From contig NZ_QYRN01000001.1 of the NCBI RefSeq assembly GCF_003583935.1, positions 310,001-374,000 of the forward strand: DNA of 64,000 nt. Direction: 5' to 3'. Below are positions 19,131-27,003 of this stretch, piece after piece. The stretch's first letter is position 1, and the number at the start of each line of letters is the position of its first letter. Under the pieces are notes generated by a model, which worked only from the letters and a program-made list of their open reading frames with translations, searched no databases and was not told the DNA's origin. The translations under genes and the position numbers were made by a program. Source of the DNA: Aureimonas flava. GTDB lineage: Bacteria; Pseudomonadota; Alphaproteobacteria; Rhizobiales; Rhizobiaceae.

Positions 19131-19784
19131 CTACTCGGCGCTATCGCTGCGATGCCCCCTGGTCACGATCTTGAGCCCGTCGTCCGGTAGCGGGCGCTGG
19201 AGCTTCGTCGCCTCCGACCAGTCCGCCCGCATCCACACGTCGAACTCCTCGGGCTCCGTCAGGATCACGGGCATAGCCTTCGGATGGATCGGCCCGACCA
19301 CACCGTTCGCGTCCGTCGTCAGGAACCCGTAGGCGTCGGTCGTGATCTCGCCCTCGGCCTTCTTCCGGGTCGACGTCCATTCCGTCCAGATGCCGGCGAA
19401 GGCCATTAGGGGGCGGTCCTCGTCGGCCGCGAACCAAACCGGCACCTTCTTCCCATCCACGGTGTCGTACTCGGAGAACGAGGTGAACGGTACGAGGCAG
19501 CGGTGAGCCGGCCCGAGCCAGCGGCGCCAATGCGGGCTCTTCGTGTTCCGCACGTTCGTCACGCCCGGGTCAGTCGTGCGCCCCTTCAGGGCGAACTGTG
19601 GGGACGGCATGCCCCAGCGGGCGAGCTGCAACGTCCGATCGCCGTCTCGCGTGGTGACGATCGGCGCCGCGGCGTCGGGGAAGATGCCCGGCATCGGTGG
19701 GAGGTTGCCCGTCCGGTCCTGCGTTGCACGAGTGAAGGCGACGATTGCGGCCTGGCCCTTTGTGAGCGAATAGAGGTTGCACAT
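19131..19784 (-). CDS. SRAP-family protein (YedK/HMCES-like abasic-site binder)
   Basis: 217-residue SOS-response-associated peptidase family protein. Family members use Cys2, freed by removal of Met1, to form a thiazolidine link with abasic sites in single-stranded DNA and so protect them. Visible are the start MCNLYSLT (Cys2), the Glu in [12 protein letters not shown] and the His in [12 protein letters not shown]; all key residues are kept. The first four residues fix the start. SRAP genes are often carried by phages and mobile elements and may protect replicating DNA. Confidence 0.93.
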   Translation of the reverse strand: MCNLYSLTKGQAAIVAFTRATQDRTGNLPPMPGIFPDAAAPIVTTRDGDRTLQLARWGMPSPQFALKGRTTDPGVTNVRNTKSPHWRRWLGPAHRCLVPFTSFSEYDTVDGKKVPVWFAADEDRPLMAFAGIWTEWTSTRKKAEGEITTDAYGFLTTDANGVVGPIHPKAMPVILTEPEEFDVWMRADWSEATKLQRPLPDDGLKIVTRGHRSDSAE

Positions 19785-19849
19785 CAGGCCGGTTCTCCAG
19801 ACGGATGAGCGCAGCTTGCTTCAGAAGTTTGTTAGGCCATCATGGCGGG

Positions 19850-20395
19850 TCAAGCTGACGCCATCCGTGCGGTCAAAGCGCTTTCGTAAAGCGGGCTGCC
19901 ATGGCGGGACTGTCTCTCATCAGCCGAATTCCAGATGCGCCAGTCGAATGTGACCCAGTCGCGGAAGACGCCGTCGTAGATTTTCGCGGTCTTGAGGTTG
20001 ATGAACTGGAGGGTGCTGTGCCGCTCACCGTAGCCGTTATCGACCGACAAAAGTGGTCCATCTGGCGAGAGCGTGATCGCGCCCGACACTTCACCCCGCT
20101 GACGCCCGCCGACTGAACTCCGGTCAGGCTGCGCTTCCAAAACCCAATCGGCCCCATAGCAGTAGACGTCTGCGGTAGCGGCTCCAAGTTGGGCCTGATG
20201 AAGGTAGGGAGGTACGCTTGTATCCAGCGGGATCACGCAAAAGAACCTCCTGGATGGATGAGGTTCGTTCAGTGCTAGGGCGAGCGAAAAACCGGCGTGA
20301 AATTCACCAAGAGCCAACTCGCCTCCGGTCATCAAACGTACTTCTTTAGTCTCGTATCCCGGCACCGTCCGCATTCCGCTTCCTCTCACAGGCAT
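19850..20395 (-). CDS. Hypothetical protein
   Basis: 181 residues, beta-rich by eye (RRFFCVIPLDTS; TLQFINLKTAKIYDG; FDWRIWN). I recognise no family or motif. The start may be at 20374 (MRTVPGYETKEV) rather than 20395. It is in the leftward group of accessory genes behind the integrase and has lower GC in places than the core genome. Confidence 0.5.
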   Translation of the reverse strand: MPVRGSGMRTVPGYETKEVRLMTGGELALGEFHAGFSLALALNEPHPSRRFFCVIPLDTSVPPYLHQAQLGAATADVYCYGADWVLEAQPDRSSVGGRQRGEVSGAITLSPDGPLLSVDNGYGERHSTLQFINLKTAKIYDGVFRDWVTFDWRIWNSADERQSRHGSPLYESALTARMASA

Positions 20396-20432
20396 TGGTT
20401 GGGGTGGCTTCAGTCTCTGAAGTGCGAAGGCG

Positions 20433-21155
20433 TCACAGCCGTGCGTTAGGAGGCGGGGCTATATTGGCCCAGCGCTCGGCGATCGAGGTGCATGCGGCTT
20501 CCATCGATGCAAATCGCCGCGCGGAGTCCGTTGGCGCTTGGTAGACGACGCCACTGTGGGCGTCGATCGTCAAGCACAGCCCATTCTCTGGTGTCGCATC
20601 CGGGTCATGGGTGGTCCTGGCTAGGTAGCCAAGCAGGAACGCCGACTGCCATTCGCCAACGGCTGGCGGCAGTGGCTTGCGCTTTGCGTACCTAAGCGCA
20701 GCGGCCCCCAGCCGTCGGCGGTTGTTGCGGGTCGTCCGCTCCAGCATCAGATGAAGCTCAACCGTCACGCGCATGCCGCCCACCATTAGCGGCTGCCGAT
20801 CGCCTGGCGGTAGGCGCTCTACGTCGGGCAGCTCAATGGCCGCGCTGACTTCCGCAAAGCGCTCGATATAGTCGGCATTGTGCTGGTTCGTGTCTGCTTC
20901 GAACGGCGTGTCCGCCATTCGGTCTCGCAAGCTCTCCACCTGCTCGCGCAGGTATCCTGCGTCCGCGTCGCCCCGCAGATATCGACCGATGGCCAACTTG
21001 GCGTCGTCGTGCTGTAGAATGCGCGCGACCGGCTGGTACTTGCACGAGCGAACGAGCGTGCGGCGTACCTGTTCGGAAGCCGCCATAAAGTCGGCGAGGG
21101 TGCGCATATTGATTTGCGGGCGCGCAACCTCACGATGCGTGCGCTGATCTGACAC
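20433..21155 (-). CDS. Hypothetical protein
   Basis: 240 residues, largely helical in the first half (TLADFMAASEQVRRTLVR; YLREQVESLRDRMADTP). It reads as a soluble protein without signal peptide or membrane segment. No family is recognised. The reading starts with GTG at 21155; an internal ATG at residue 17 (MRTLADFM) is an alternative. It is divergent from a small gene on the plus strand whose frame begins only two bases away. Confidence 0.5.
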   Translation of the reverse strand: MSDQRTHREVARPQINMRTLADFMAASEQVRRTLVRSCKYQPVARILQHDDAKLAIGRYLRGDADAGYLREQVESLRDRMADTPFEADTNQHNADYIERFAEVSAAIELPDVERLPPGDRQPLMVGGMRVTVELHLMLERTTRNNRRRLGAAALRYAKRKPLPPAVGEWQSAFLLGYLARTTHDPDATPENGLCLTIDAHSGVVYQAPTDSARRFASMEAACTSIAERWANIAPPPNARL

Positions 21156-21174
21156 GATGGCTCCAGGTGGGATG

Positions 21175-21402
21175 ATGGGAAGCTACTATTTCAGCAAACA
21201 GCTCGCTGACGGCGCCACGCTCTGCCTGGCGCCGTTAACGAACGATCAGCTCGCATGCAGCGGCCAAGAGGTCGCAGATCCGAGCGGCTACTTCCTATAT
21301 GAGCGGGCAGGCGACGGGCAGGCATCTCGCGTCGAGATCCTGGCGCAGGTCTTCTCTCAAGAAGGCCTCGATAGGCTACGACAGGTTTTCGACCTGACGT
21401 GA
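21175..21402 (+). CDS. Small hypothetical protein
   Basis: 75 residues from the ATG at 21175 (an in-frame ATG at 21157 would add six). The sequence GSYYFSKQLADGATLCLAP followed by YFLYERAGDG looks like a compact beta-rich protein. It is wedged between a divergent hypothetical gene and the convergent antitoxin-like gene, eight bases from the end of the latter. I recognise no family, and coding status is only moderately sure. Confidence 0.4.
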   Translation: MGSYYFSKQLADGATLCLAPLTNDQLACSGQEVADPSGYFLYERAGDGQASRVEILAQVFSQEGLDRLRQVFDLT

Positions 21403-21409
21403 TGCACGC

Positions 21410-21922
21410 TTACGCTGCGCGCGCGTCATCGGTCCACCGCTGGCCGCAGTAGATCATCACCACGTTGTCGGACGTCTCATCGCTTTCGTTGAGGCGTCGC
21501 AGTCGTGCCAGGAAGTCGTTGAGCAGCACGCCCCGCTCCTGTTCGGGTACGAACGAGAGAAGGTAGATGACGCGGAGCGCAAAAACGGCCGCGCCGTTGG
21601 CTTCGCATTGCCCCTTCTCCCAACGCGCAACGCTCTGGTCGGATACGCTCAGCATGCTCGCAAGCTCGCTCTGGGTCATATCCAACTCGTTGCGCAGGAA
21701 CCGCAGCTCCTTGCCAGAGGGCGCCTTCCGCTCAAGGACAATATGCATGCCAATGGCCTTATGCAGACCATCCACGTCCTTGACCGTCAGAAACTCCTCG
21801 CCATCATCCAACTCGCGCGTGAACCCGTTACGCAGGATGATGTTGTCCAAGCCGCAATCCTTGTAGTGGTAAGGCGTGGTGTTGATGTCCTCGCCTGTCC
21901 TCATGAAGTGCTGGACGTTCAT
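21410..21922 (-). CDS. HTH antitoxin-like protein
   Basis: 170 residues with a Cro/CI-type helix-turn-helix at about residues 80-105 (LDMTQSELASMLSVSDQSVARWEKG). Its DNA-binding part resembles HigA/MqsA-type antitoxins. The start at 21922 overlaps the stop of the upstream DUF4258 gene (ATGA), so it would be made coupled to it; an ATG at 21937 is less likely. In such pairs the HTH protein neutralises the partner and represses the shared promoter. The toxin-antitoxin role is inferred from arrangement and families, not shown. Confidence 0.65.
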   Translation of the reverse strand: MNVQHFMRTGEDINTTPYHYKDCGLDNIILRNGFTRELDDGEEFLTVKDVDGLHKAIGMHIVLERKAPSGKELRFLRNELDMTQSELASMLSVSDQSVARWEKGQCEANGAAVFALRVIYLLSFVPEQERGVLLNDFLARLRRLNESDETSDNVVMIYCGQRWTDDARAA

Positions 21923-22260
21923 CTGATGTCTTCCCATTCGACCGTTTTGACGTTCAAGCGACCGTTCTTAACAAGTAGAACGACCACGCCGACGTCCCGG
22001 CGTCCTCGCATATTGCGAATGAATTTGGCCTTCAACTCGCCTGGATACTTTCCAAGCTCGATAGGGCCAACGACGTCTCCTTCTCGAAGAACGTATAACG
22101 CTTGACGGATCGTGATATCCCGCTCTGCCATCCGATCGAGCGCGTGCTGTGACCACCGCACGTTTTCGGAATTGGCAGCGAGCTGCCGAACTCGCTGGGC
22201 AACAACGTGAGGCTTCGGGACACAGACCGAAACTCGTTGGGGAGGAGGATCATCCGTCAT
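21919..22260 (-). CDS. DUF4258-domain protein, probable toxin of a type II pair
   Basis: 113 residues. The stretch SQHALDRMAERDITIRQALYVLREGDVV is the DUF4258 signature (seen here as HALDRMAERDIT and ALYVLREGDVV); the domain is related to small RelE/MqsR-like folds. It is the first gene of a two-gene unit with an HTH protein. The ATG lies only about two bases after the predicted transcription start, and no ribosome site is present, so the message may be leaderless. Toxicity is an inference. Confidence 0.65.
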   Translation of the reverse strand: MTDDPPPQRVSVCVPKPHVVAQRVRQLAANSENVRWSQHALDRMAERDITIRQALYVLREGDVVGPIELGKYPGELKAKFIRNMRGRRDVGVVVLLVKNGRLNVKTVEWEDIR

Positions 22261-22261
22261 T

Positions 22262-22296
22262 GCCTATCATTATGATAGGTGGAGAATGCCTGTCAA
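22262..22296 (-). promoter_or_regulatory. Promoter with palindromic operator for the DUF4258/HTH pair
   Basis: Read on the minus strand: TTGACA (complement of 22291-22296), 16 bases, then CATAAT (complement of 22269-22274), close to the sigma-70 consensus. The -10 element lies inside the hyphenated palindrome CCTATCATTATGATAGG (22263-22279), a natural operator for the HTH partner. Transcription should begin near 22262, beside the start codon at 22260. Confidence 0.65.
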
Positions 22297-22360
22297 CCGT
22301 TAAGGTTGCGTAACCCGCGAACAGATCGGAGCCCTAGAGGCGTGAGGGCAGCGCCCATCA

Positions 22361-22825
22361 TCACTTCGACTTCGCATCTCGCGTAGCGATGAAACGATCC
22401 CATGTGGCCTCCCCTGCGTCGATCGCAGCTTGGATTGCTCCTCGGCCTTCCAGATATGCCTCCAACTCCGGCCAGTCGGCCGCATCTGGCATGGTGCGGT
22501 CCATGCGAGCATCGCCAATGAAGTCGCCGACGGGGTCGTTCGTCTTCTCGGCCTGACGAATGAACTGGAGGAAGGTCAGCGGCCCAGCCTTCCGCAGCCG
22601 CACGCCCGGCCCCTGGCCGTTCTCGTCGATGAAGATCACGCCGGCCTCCTGGAGGGCAGCGACCACGGCCGAAACGTTGTTCGGCATACCGACAGCGGGT
22701 CCGTCGCTGGCCTCCATCCGCTTCAACGTCGGCACTGAAATACGCGCGGCTTCGGCAAGCGCACTCTGGGAAAGCCCTGCCAGCGTCCGAGCGGCGGCAA
22801 GCTGGCGACCGTGCGGTTTATCCAT
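22361..22825 (-). CDS. XRE-family regulator with YozE-like C-terminal domain
   Basis: 154 residues. The first 55 form a Cro/CI-type HTH (AARTLAGLSQSALAEAARI; SVPTLKRMEAS). The second half, TFLQFIRQAEKTNDPVGDFIGDARMDRTMP seen in parts as NDPVGDFIGDARMD and ELEAYLEGRGA, resembles the YozE/SAM-like fold found in small Bacillus proteins. It is divergent from the rightward early operon and is the likely lysogeny or copy-control repressor of the element. The unusual C-terminus is not one known to me for phage repressors. Confidence 0.65.
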   Translation of the reverse strand: MDKPHGRQLAAARTLAGLSQSALAEAARISVPTLKRMEASDGPAVGMPNNVSAVVAALQEAGVIFIDENGQGPGVRLRKAGPLTFLQFIRQAEKTNDPVGDFIGDARMDRTMPDAADWPELEAYLEGRGAIQAAIDAGEATWDRFIATRDAKSK

Positions 22826-22863
22826 TTAGCTCGTTTTTATCTAAAGGTGTTGACATAAAGATC

Positions 22864-22887
22864 GATATGATCCAAATGTATCACATC
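22864..22887. promoter_or_regulatory. Candidate operator of the XRE regulator
   Basis: The dyad GATATGAT, eight bases, ATCACATC (one mismatch) stands in the 88-base region between the XRE gene (start 22825, leftward) and the first rightward gene (22914). The region is far more AT-rich than its flanks. A TTGACA at 22850-22855 could be part of a promoter, but I see no well-spaced -10. Confidence 0.45.
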
Positions 22888-22913
22888 GAGACCGATGCAC
22901 AAGGTCAATAGCC

Positions 22914-23222
22914 ATGCACAACCGATCCGCTTTCATGAAATCCGTCTGGGCGCACTTCCGCCGCGTCGCCAGCCCCCACCGGCCGTTCTGCCGCAAGCTC
23001 TTCTCCCAGGTGCTCGCCTTCATGTGGAAGTCCGAGCGCGTCCGCATCCAGGCCGCCCGCGAGGCTGCCGTCCGCGTCGCCGCCACCCCGATCGTCGTCT
23101 CGGCGCCGGCCCGCCCGCTGTCGCCCATGGAAGCCCGCATCGACGGCCTGAAGTACCTGTCCGCCCGCTACCGCATCGACCTCATGGCCGCGGAGATCCG
23201 CGCCGAATACGCCAACGCTTGA
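22914..23222 (+). CDS. Small basic protein, first gene of the rightward early operon
   Basis: 102 residues, rich in Arg and aromatic residues at the start (FMKSVWAHFRRVASPHRPF) and helical afterwards. It lacks a signal peptide. Its place next to the repressor resembles early phage genes of the cro/cII position, but no HTH is evident. I recognise no family with certainty. Confidence 0.55.
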   Translation: MHNRSAFMKSVWAHFRRVASPHRPFCRKLFSQVLAFMWKSERVRIQAAREAAVRVAATPIVVSAPARPLSPMEARIDGLKYLSARYRIDLMAAEIRAEYANA

Positions 23223-23285
23223 GATTACCCGATCCGCTTAGGACTGAGCGCATCGCCTGACCCCTCACAATCTGGAGCCTATCCC

Positions 23286-23699
23286 ATGTCGAACCGCACG
23301 GTTCCGGCAGCCGCCGAAGGCTTGCCGATCATCACCCGCCGACAAGCTCTTCGCACGCTCGCCGCCGGCTCCGCTGCTGGCGCCCTGGCCGGCGGCCTCT
23401 TCACTCTCGCCGTGCCGGCCGCCGAGGCCGCGGCCGATCCCTGCCTCGCGTTCGTCACCGCATGGGACGCGGCGTCCGATCAACTCGCTGCCGCGCCGCA
23501 CGATGCGCAGGAAGACGTTTGGAAGGCTCGTTGCGAGCCCTTCGACCGCGCCGCCTTCCGAGGCGAGATCCCCGCCGCCACGACCGCTGCCGGTGCTGCC
23601 GCAGCGATCCGCAAGGCCATCAACTTCGGCGACATGCAGGAGCAGGACGAAGCCCTCGTCCGCGCCGCTCTCGCCTATCTCGACGGAGCCGCATCATGA
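23286..23699 (+). CDS. Small Tat-signal protein 1
   Basis: 137 residues with a twin-arginine signal: TRRQALRTLAAG followed by a hydrophobic stretch and the probable cleavage site AEAAAD near residue 47. The mature part holds two cysteines (ADPCLAF; KARCEPF) and is helical. It should be exported folded to the periplasm. No family is recognised. Its stop overlaps the ATG of the next gene, which is also a Tat protein. Confidence 0.65.
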   Translation: MSNRTVPAAAEGLPIITRRQALRTLAAGSAAGALAGGLFTLAVPAAEAAADPCLAFVTAWDAASDQLAAAPHDAQEDVWKARCEPFDRAAFRGEIPAATTAAGAAAAIRKAINFGDMQEQDEALVRAALAYLDGAAS

Positions 23700-23974
23700 A
23701 CCGACGTTCCTTCCTCCAACGCCTTGGCATCGCCGCCGCGATTGGTGCGACCGGCTCCGCTCTGGCAACGCCGAGGCCGACGCGCCAGCAGCTTGAGAGG
23801 TACTACGCCCTTCTGTGGCGCGAGCATCATGCCTTGGCGAAAGAGCTGGGTATCGACATGTTCGAGCACGACATCGTTCTGGATGCCGGGCACCGCGAAG
23901 CTACCTCGGCGGCGCTGGTTGGTCCCCCGTCCTCACGCGCCATTGCGCTGCTGACTGCGGCGGGGTGCGCGTGA
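23696..23974 (+). CDS. Small Tat-signal protein 2
   Basis: 92 residues beginning MNRRSFLQRLGIAAAIGATG, a compact twin-arginine signal with probable cleavage near ALA-TP. The mature part is only about 65 residues (QQLERYYALLWREHHALAKE). It is coupled to the previous gene by a four-base ATGA overlap and to the next by a TGATG junction. Function unknown. Confidence 0.6.
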   Translation: MNRRSFLQRLGIAAAIGATGSALATPRPTRQQLERYYALLWREHHALAKELGIDMFEHDIVLDAGHREATSAALVGPPSSRAIALLTAAGCA

Positions 23975-24417
23975 TGGTCAGCCGCCGCCAGTTCCTCACC
24001 ACCACGGGCGCCGTCGCATCCCTTGGCCTCTGCGCCGGCATCGTCGCTGGCGTGCCCGGCTGCACTCCCGCGCCGGCCGCCGAGCCGATCAATGCGGACC
24101 TCGCCTTTGCGATTGAGCGTCACCGCGCCGCTCTGGCCGACATGGAGGCATCGGGCCGCGTGCAGGAAGCCTGCGAGAGCGCCATGCGCATGCTGGAGAC
24201 GCCCGACACCCGTTCGGCCTTCGACGCAGCGGACGACGCCTTTGACCTCGACTGCGAGCGTGAGCAGGCCGCTCATAACCGGGTGATCGCCGCGCCCATC
24301 TTCACCTTAGCCGACATGCGCGCCAAGGCGTCGTACCTCGCCAGCGTCTCCCAGCACATGATCCACGATGGCGACACCATGGCGGCGCTCCTGACGAGCA
24401 TGGGCGGGGAAGCCTGA
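23974..24417 (+). CDS. Small Tat-signal protein 3, possible lipoprotein
   Basis: 147 residues beginning MVSRRQFLTTTGAVASLGLC, a near-consensus Tat motif (S-R-R-x-F-L). The hydrophobic region ends in GVPGC-TPAP, which resembles a lipobox, so the mature protein may be lipid-anchored. The rest is helical and acidic, with a C(x)S pattern in RVQEACESAMRMLE and DLDCEREQ. It is the third Tat-signal gene in a row. Function unknown. Confidence 0.62.
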   Translation: MVSRRQFLTTTGAVASLGLCAGIVAGVPGCTPAPAAEPINADLAFAIERHRAALADMEASGRVQEACESAMRMLETPDTRSAFDAADDAFDLDCEREQAAHNRVIAAPIFTLADMRAKASYLASVSQHMIHDGDTMAALLTSMGGEA

Positions 24418-24419
24418 CC

Positions 24420-24800
24420 ATGGCGAACTATCTCGACGCCAACTCCGACGAACGGCTGATGGTCGAACACCACCGCCATGACGGAAGCGGGATGATCCCT
24501 GTCGCCGCTGATGGAATGCTCGACGCCATGGTAAGCGCTCGCTGCATCAACGGCTATGCCCTTAGCTCTCCGCTTCCTGTCGCTGATTACGTCGTCGGCT
24601 TGAAACTGCTGGGCAATCGGTTTTCGGTGTTCCGCGATAGCCGAGGCCATCAGCGGGTCGGCGTCATCTTGCCGGTGGACGAGCGGCCCGCCTCTTGGGC
24701 CAGACACGAACGAGCCATTGAGGCGGCTTTCGGCATACATTCGAGCCGCGCCGACGAACTGGTGGAGTTCCTTTTAGAACGCGATGGGGAGGCCCTGTGA
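24420..24800 (+). CDS. Hypothetical protein
   Basis: 126 residues, no signal or membrane segment. It follows the Tat trio by two bases and overlaps the next gene by one base (TGATG), so it belongs to the same operon. The middle NRFSVFRDSRGHQRVGVILPV reads as beta strands. No family recognised. Confidence 0.55.
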   Translation: MANYLDANSDERLMVEHHRHDGSGMIPVAADGMLDAMVSARCINGYALSSPLPVADYVVGLKLLGNRFSVFRDSRGHQRVGVILPVDERPASWARHERAIEAAFGIHSSRADELVEFLLERDGEAL

Positions 24801-25246
24801 TGCTCTCCCGTGCTCTGCCCCAACCCGCCCGTGCCCTCGACGTGCTTTCCGCTGTCCCGGCCGGCTGCGTCGTCCACCGCGAGCGCGACGACACCAACGC
24901 CCCGCACATCCGAGCCGGCGAGAGCATCATCGCCGATCCTGCCGACTGCGAGCCCCTACGCGGTGAACTGTTCCTGATCGAGTGGAGCGGCGGCCGGCGC
25001 GACGTGATGCAAGCCGTCCTGCGGCGAGAGCCCGGCATCGTGCAGTCTGACGGATCGCGAGCCGAGCAGGACATGTGGACCCTGACCGGGCTCAGCTTCT
25101 GCCTGGCTGAAGGGCCGATGTCGGAAGCGCATCTGCGGTCGAAAATCGTGAGTCGAGTGATCGGCCTCTACGATCCGGCATTCGAGGCACGAGCGGAATG
25201 CCTCCCGGTCGCGCTCCGGCCGCGCGAGACGCAGCCGCCGACCTGA
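24800..25246 (+). CDS. Hypothetical protein with S24-like beta region
   Basis: 148 residues. The stretch HIRAGESIIADPADCEPLRG followed by ELFLIEWSGG resembles the strands before the active site in S24 (LexA/repressor) peptidases, but no catalytic Ser-Lys pair can be pointed to. It ends the first block of rightward genes; 140 bases without a gene follow. A GTG at 24797 is a possible start one codon earlier. Confidence 0.5.
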   Translation: MLSRALPQPARALDVLSAVPAGCVVHRERDDTNAPHIRAGESIIADPADCEPLRGELFLIEWSGGRRDVMQAVLRREPGIVQSDGSRAEQDMWTLTGLSFCLAEGPMSEAHLRSKIVSRVIGLYDPAFEARAECLPVALRPRETQPPT

Positions 25247-25386
25247 CGGCACCCACTCCGACGCGTCAGAACTGACGCTTTTCGCGAAAGCCGCATCACC
25301 CCGACCAAACCCCTGCGGCGCAAAGGGTCGACACGATTTTTCGGCCGGTTTTTGGCCTGCCGCATCACCCCCATTCCGAGGTCGCC

Positions 25387-25743
25387 ATGAACGTCCATAT
25401 CCGACCGGCGCATGTCGCCAGTCTGCCCGCCATCCTTCGCGATGTCGCCGTGTCGCCGGCGGTCCTGGCCGAGCCCGAGGCACCGCCGGCCATTGCCCTC
25501 CTGTGCGCCTCGATCGGCAGGACGGCGGCGGACGTGGCGGCGCTCCTCTTCACGTTGCCGATGCCCGAATGCCTTCGCGAGGTGTTCGAGGTCGAGATCC
25601 GACAGGCCATCGTCGCCGAGCTGCTGACCCGGCCGGCGATCGACGACGTGGAGCGCAAGCACATGGAGGACGTCGCGTGGATCGCGTTCGACCGCCGGCT
25701 AGAGCGTCACGAGTGGCGCTGCGCGCTCGGCGGGAAGGCGTGA
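25387..25743 (+). CDS. Hypothetical protein
   Basis: 118 residues, helical, with DVAALLFTLPMPECLREVFEVE and a charged C-terminus RRLERHEWRCALGG. No family recognised. It stands at the start of a second block of rightward genes and is followed after two bases by the next gene. Confidence 0.5.
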   Translation: MNVHIRPAHVASLPAILRDVAVSPAVLAEPEAPPAIALLCASIGRTAADVAALLFTLPMPECLREVFEVEIRQAIVAELLTRPAIDDVERKHMEDVAWIAFDRRLERHEWRCALGGKA

Positions 25744-25745
25744 CC

Positions 25746-26651
25746 ATGCGGCTCGCCTGTGAACAATTGCAGAACGGGATCTCGCCTCGGCTGTCCCGAT
25801 CGCCCTATATTCGAATGGCGCGGGGCCGGCCGGCCAGCCGTCGCATTCCACCACCGCCGGAATGCTTGCCCCGCGTCACCCCTCGGCGGTTGGCGGTGAC
25901 GTGCATGCACGGGAAAGACGCTTTACATCCGGCCATGACCGCGACGCGGTGGACGCTCGGCGAAGCGTTGGCTTGGATCGCAACCCGCCAGCCTGAGGCT
26001 ATCAAGGGCAACGATGGTGCGGCCGACCTTTGCGTCTGGATGGCACTGAACCCCGCCCATCAACCGTACCCGTACCCGGAGCCTTCGGAAGCCTGGGTTG
26101 CGCTGTCGGAGGCGATGGCCTTGGGACTTCATGGCCTCGGAACGTCTGTGCGAATGTTCTGGAATGGCGGGCCGGTTCAACACACGGTCGGCGTTCCGTT
26201 TCCGCCGAAGGAGCAGCTGGGCGCTGCTCTCGACTACGGTGTCTACAGCGAGAGGCCATCCATCATCCGTCCAATCGAAGCGCTAGGTGCGCACAGTTGG
26301 GTGGAGATCCACGACCTTTCCTTCTGGCGAGCAGACATCATGGCGTGGTTTCCCGCGCTTAGTATGCCCGTGTCGAGAGCCGAAATCGTGGGCGATGCGG
26401 GGCGTGGCACGGATGCTCGTCCGCTGAGAGCTGGCCGGCGGCGGGGTGCACCATCGCTCGCAAACGCAGATGAGGACGCGCTTAGCCGCATGCGGCTGCT
26501 GTTCGTTTCCGGCGGTGACATGAACGTCACGAAGGCCGCGAGTATCGTTGTGGCAGAGGGTGGCGTTGCTGGCGACGGCACCGACGAGAGCAAAGCGAAG
26601 CGCCTTGAACGCCGGTATCGCTCCGCATTTCCCGCTGGCCCTATTGGGTAG
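25746..26651 (+). CDS. Hypothetical phage-type protein
   Basis: 301 residues from the ATG at 25746, which has a GGGAAGG ribosome site and follows the previous stop by two bases. The first 63 residues are Arg/Pro-rich and not protein-like, while typical sequence starts at MTATRWTLGEALAWIATRQP (ATG at 25935), so the shorter form of 238 residues is a real alternative. Proteins with TLGEALAWIAxR near the start are common in alphaproteobacterial prophages, but their function is unknown to me. The C-terminus KAKRLERRYR is basic. Confidence 0.5.
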   Translation: MRLACEQLQNGISPRLSRSPYIRMARGRPASRRIPPPPECLPRVTPRRLAVTCMHGKDALHPAMTATRWTLGEALAWIATRQPEAIKGNDGAADLCVWMALNPAHQPYPYPEPSEAWVALSEAMALGLHGLGTSVRMFWNGGPVQHTVGVPFPPKEQLGAALDYGVYSERPSIIRPIEALGAHSWVEIHDLSFWRADIMAWFPALSMPVSRAEIVGDAGRGTDARPLRAGRRRGAPSLANADEDALSRMRLLFVSGGDMNVTKAASIVVAEGGVAGDGTDESKAKRLERRYRSAFPAGPIG

Positions 26652-26656
26652 GGAGA

Positions 26657-26705
26657 GAATGGGAGCGAATTGCGTCGAATATTCTCCCAAGTATCGCTCC
26701 CATTC
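26657..26705. repeat. 12-base inverted repeat downstream of 26651
   Basis: GAATGGGAGCGA (26657-26668) and its exact complement TCGCTCCCATTC (26694-26705) enclose 25 bases. It could fold into a hairpin acting as a terminator (although no T-run follows), or it could be a binding site in front of the gene at 26774. Confidence 0.5.
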
Positions 26706-26773
26706 GATCCCGCGCTCTCCATAGTATTCGTGCGGCAAGACGCGTTCTCTGTGCATCTCAATAGGAGACGCAC

Positions 26774-26998
26774 ATGGACGACGCAGCAAACCCCAACAGC
26801 TTCACCGCCGAGCGCGGCGCCATGTCGGTGCCCGAGTTCTGCACGTGGGCGACGATCAGTACGGCGAGCTTCTACCGCGAGGTCACGGCCGGCCGCATCA
26901 CAATCCGCAAAATCGGTCGCAAGTCCGTCGTGACGATGCCCGATGCGCTGGCGTGGCTCGCCGCACTCCCCGTCGCCAAGTTTCGCGAGGCCGCGTAA
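26774..26998 (+). CDS. Small HTH (AlpA/excisionase-like) protein
   Basis: 74 residues: SVPEFCTWATISTASFYREV followed by GRITIRKIGRKSVVTMPDALAW is the winged-helix layout of MerR/AlpA-type excisionases and small regulators. It could be the excisionase for the integrase or an activator of the replication operon that begins six bases downstream. Confidence 0.65.
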   Translation: MDDAANPNSFTAERGAMSVPEFCTWATISTASFYREVTAGRITIRKIGRKSVVTMPDALAWLAALPVAKFREAA

Positions 26999-27003
26999 GC
27001 ACC

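Noticed and set aside
18671-22825. CRISPR array or retron in the accessory genes of the element
   Set aside because: I saw no regularly spaced repeats and no reverse-transcriptase motifs anywhere in the window; the only short-period repeats are those at 29483-29573 and the arm sites.
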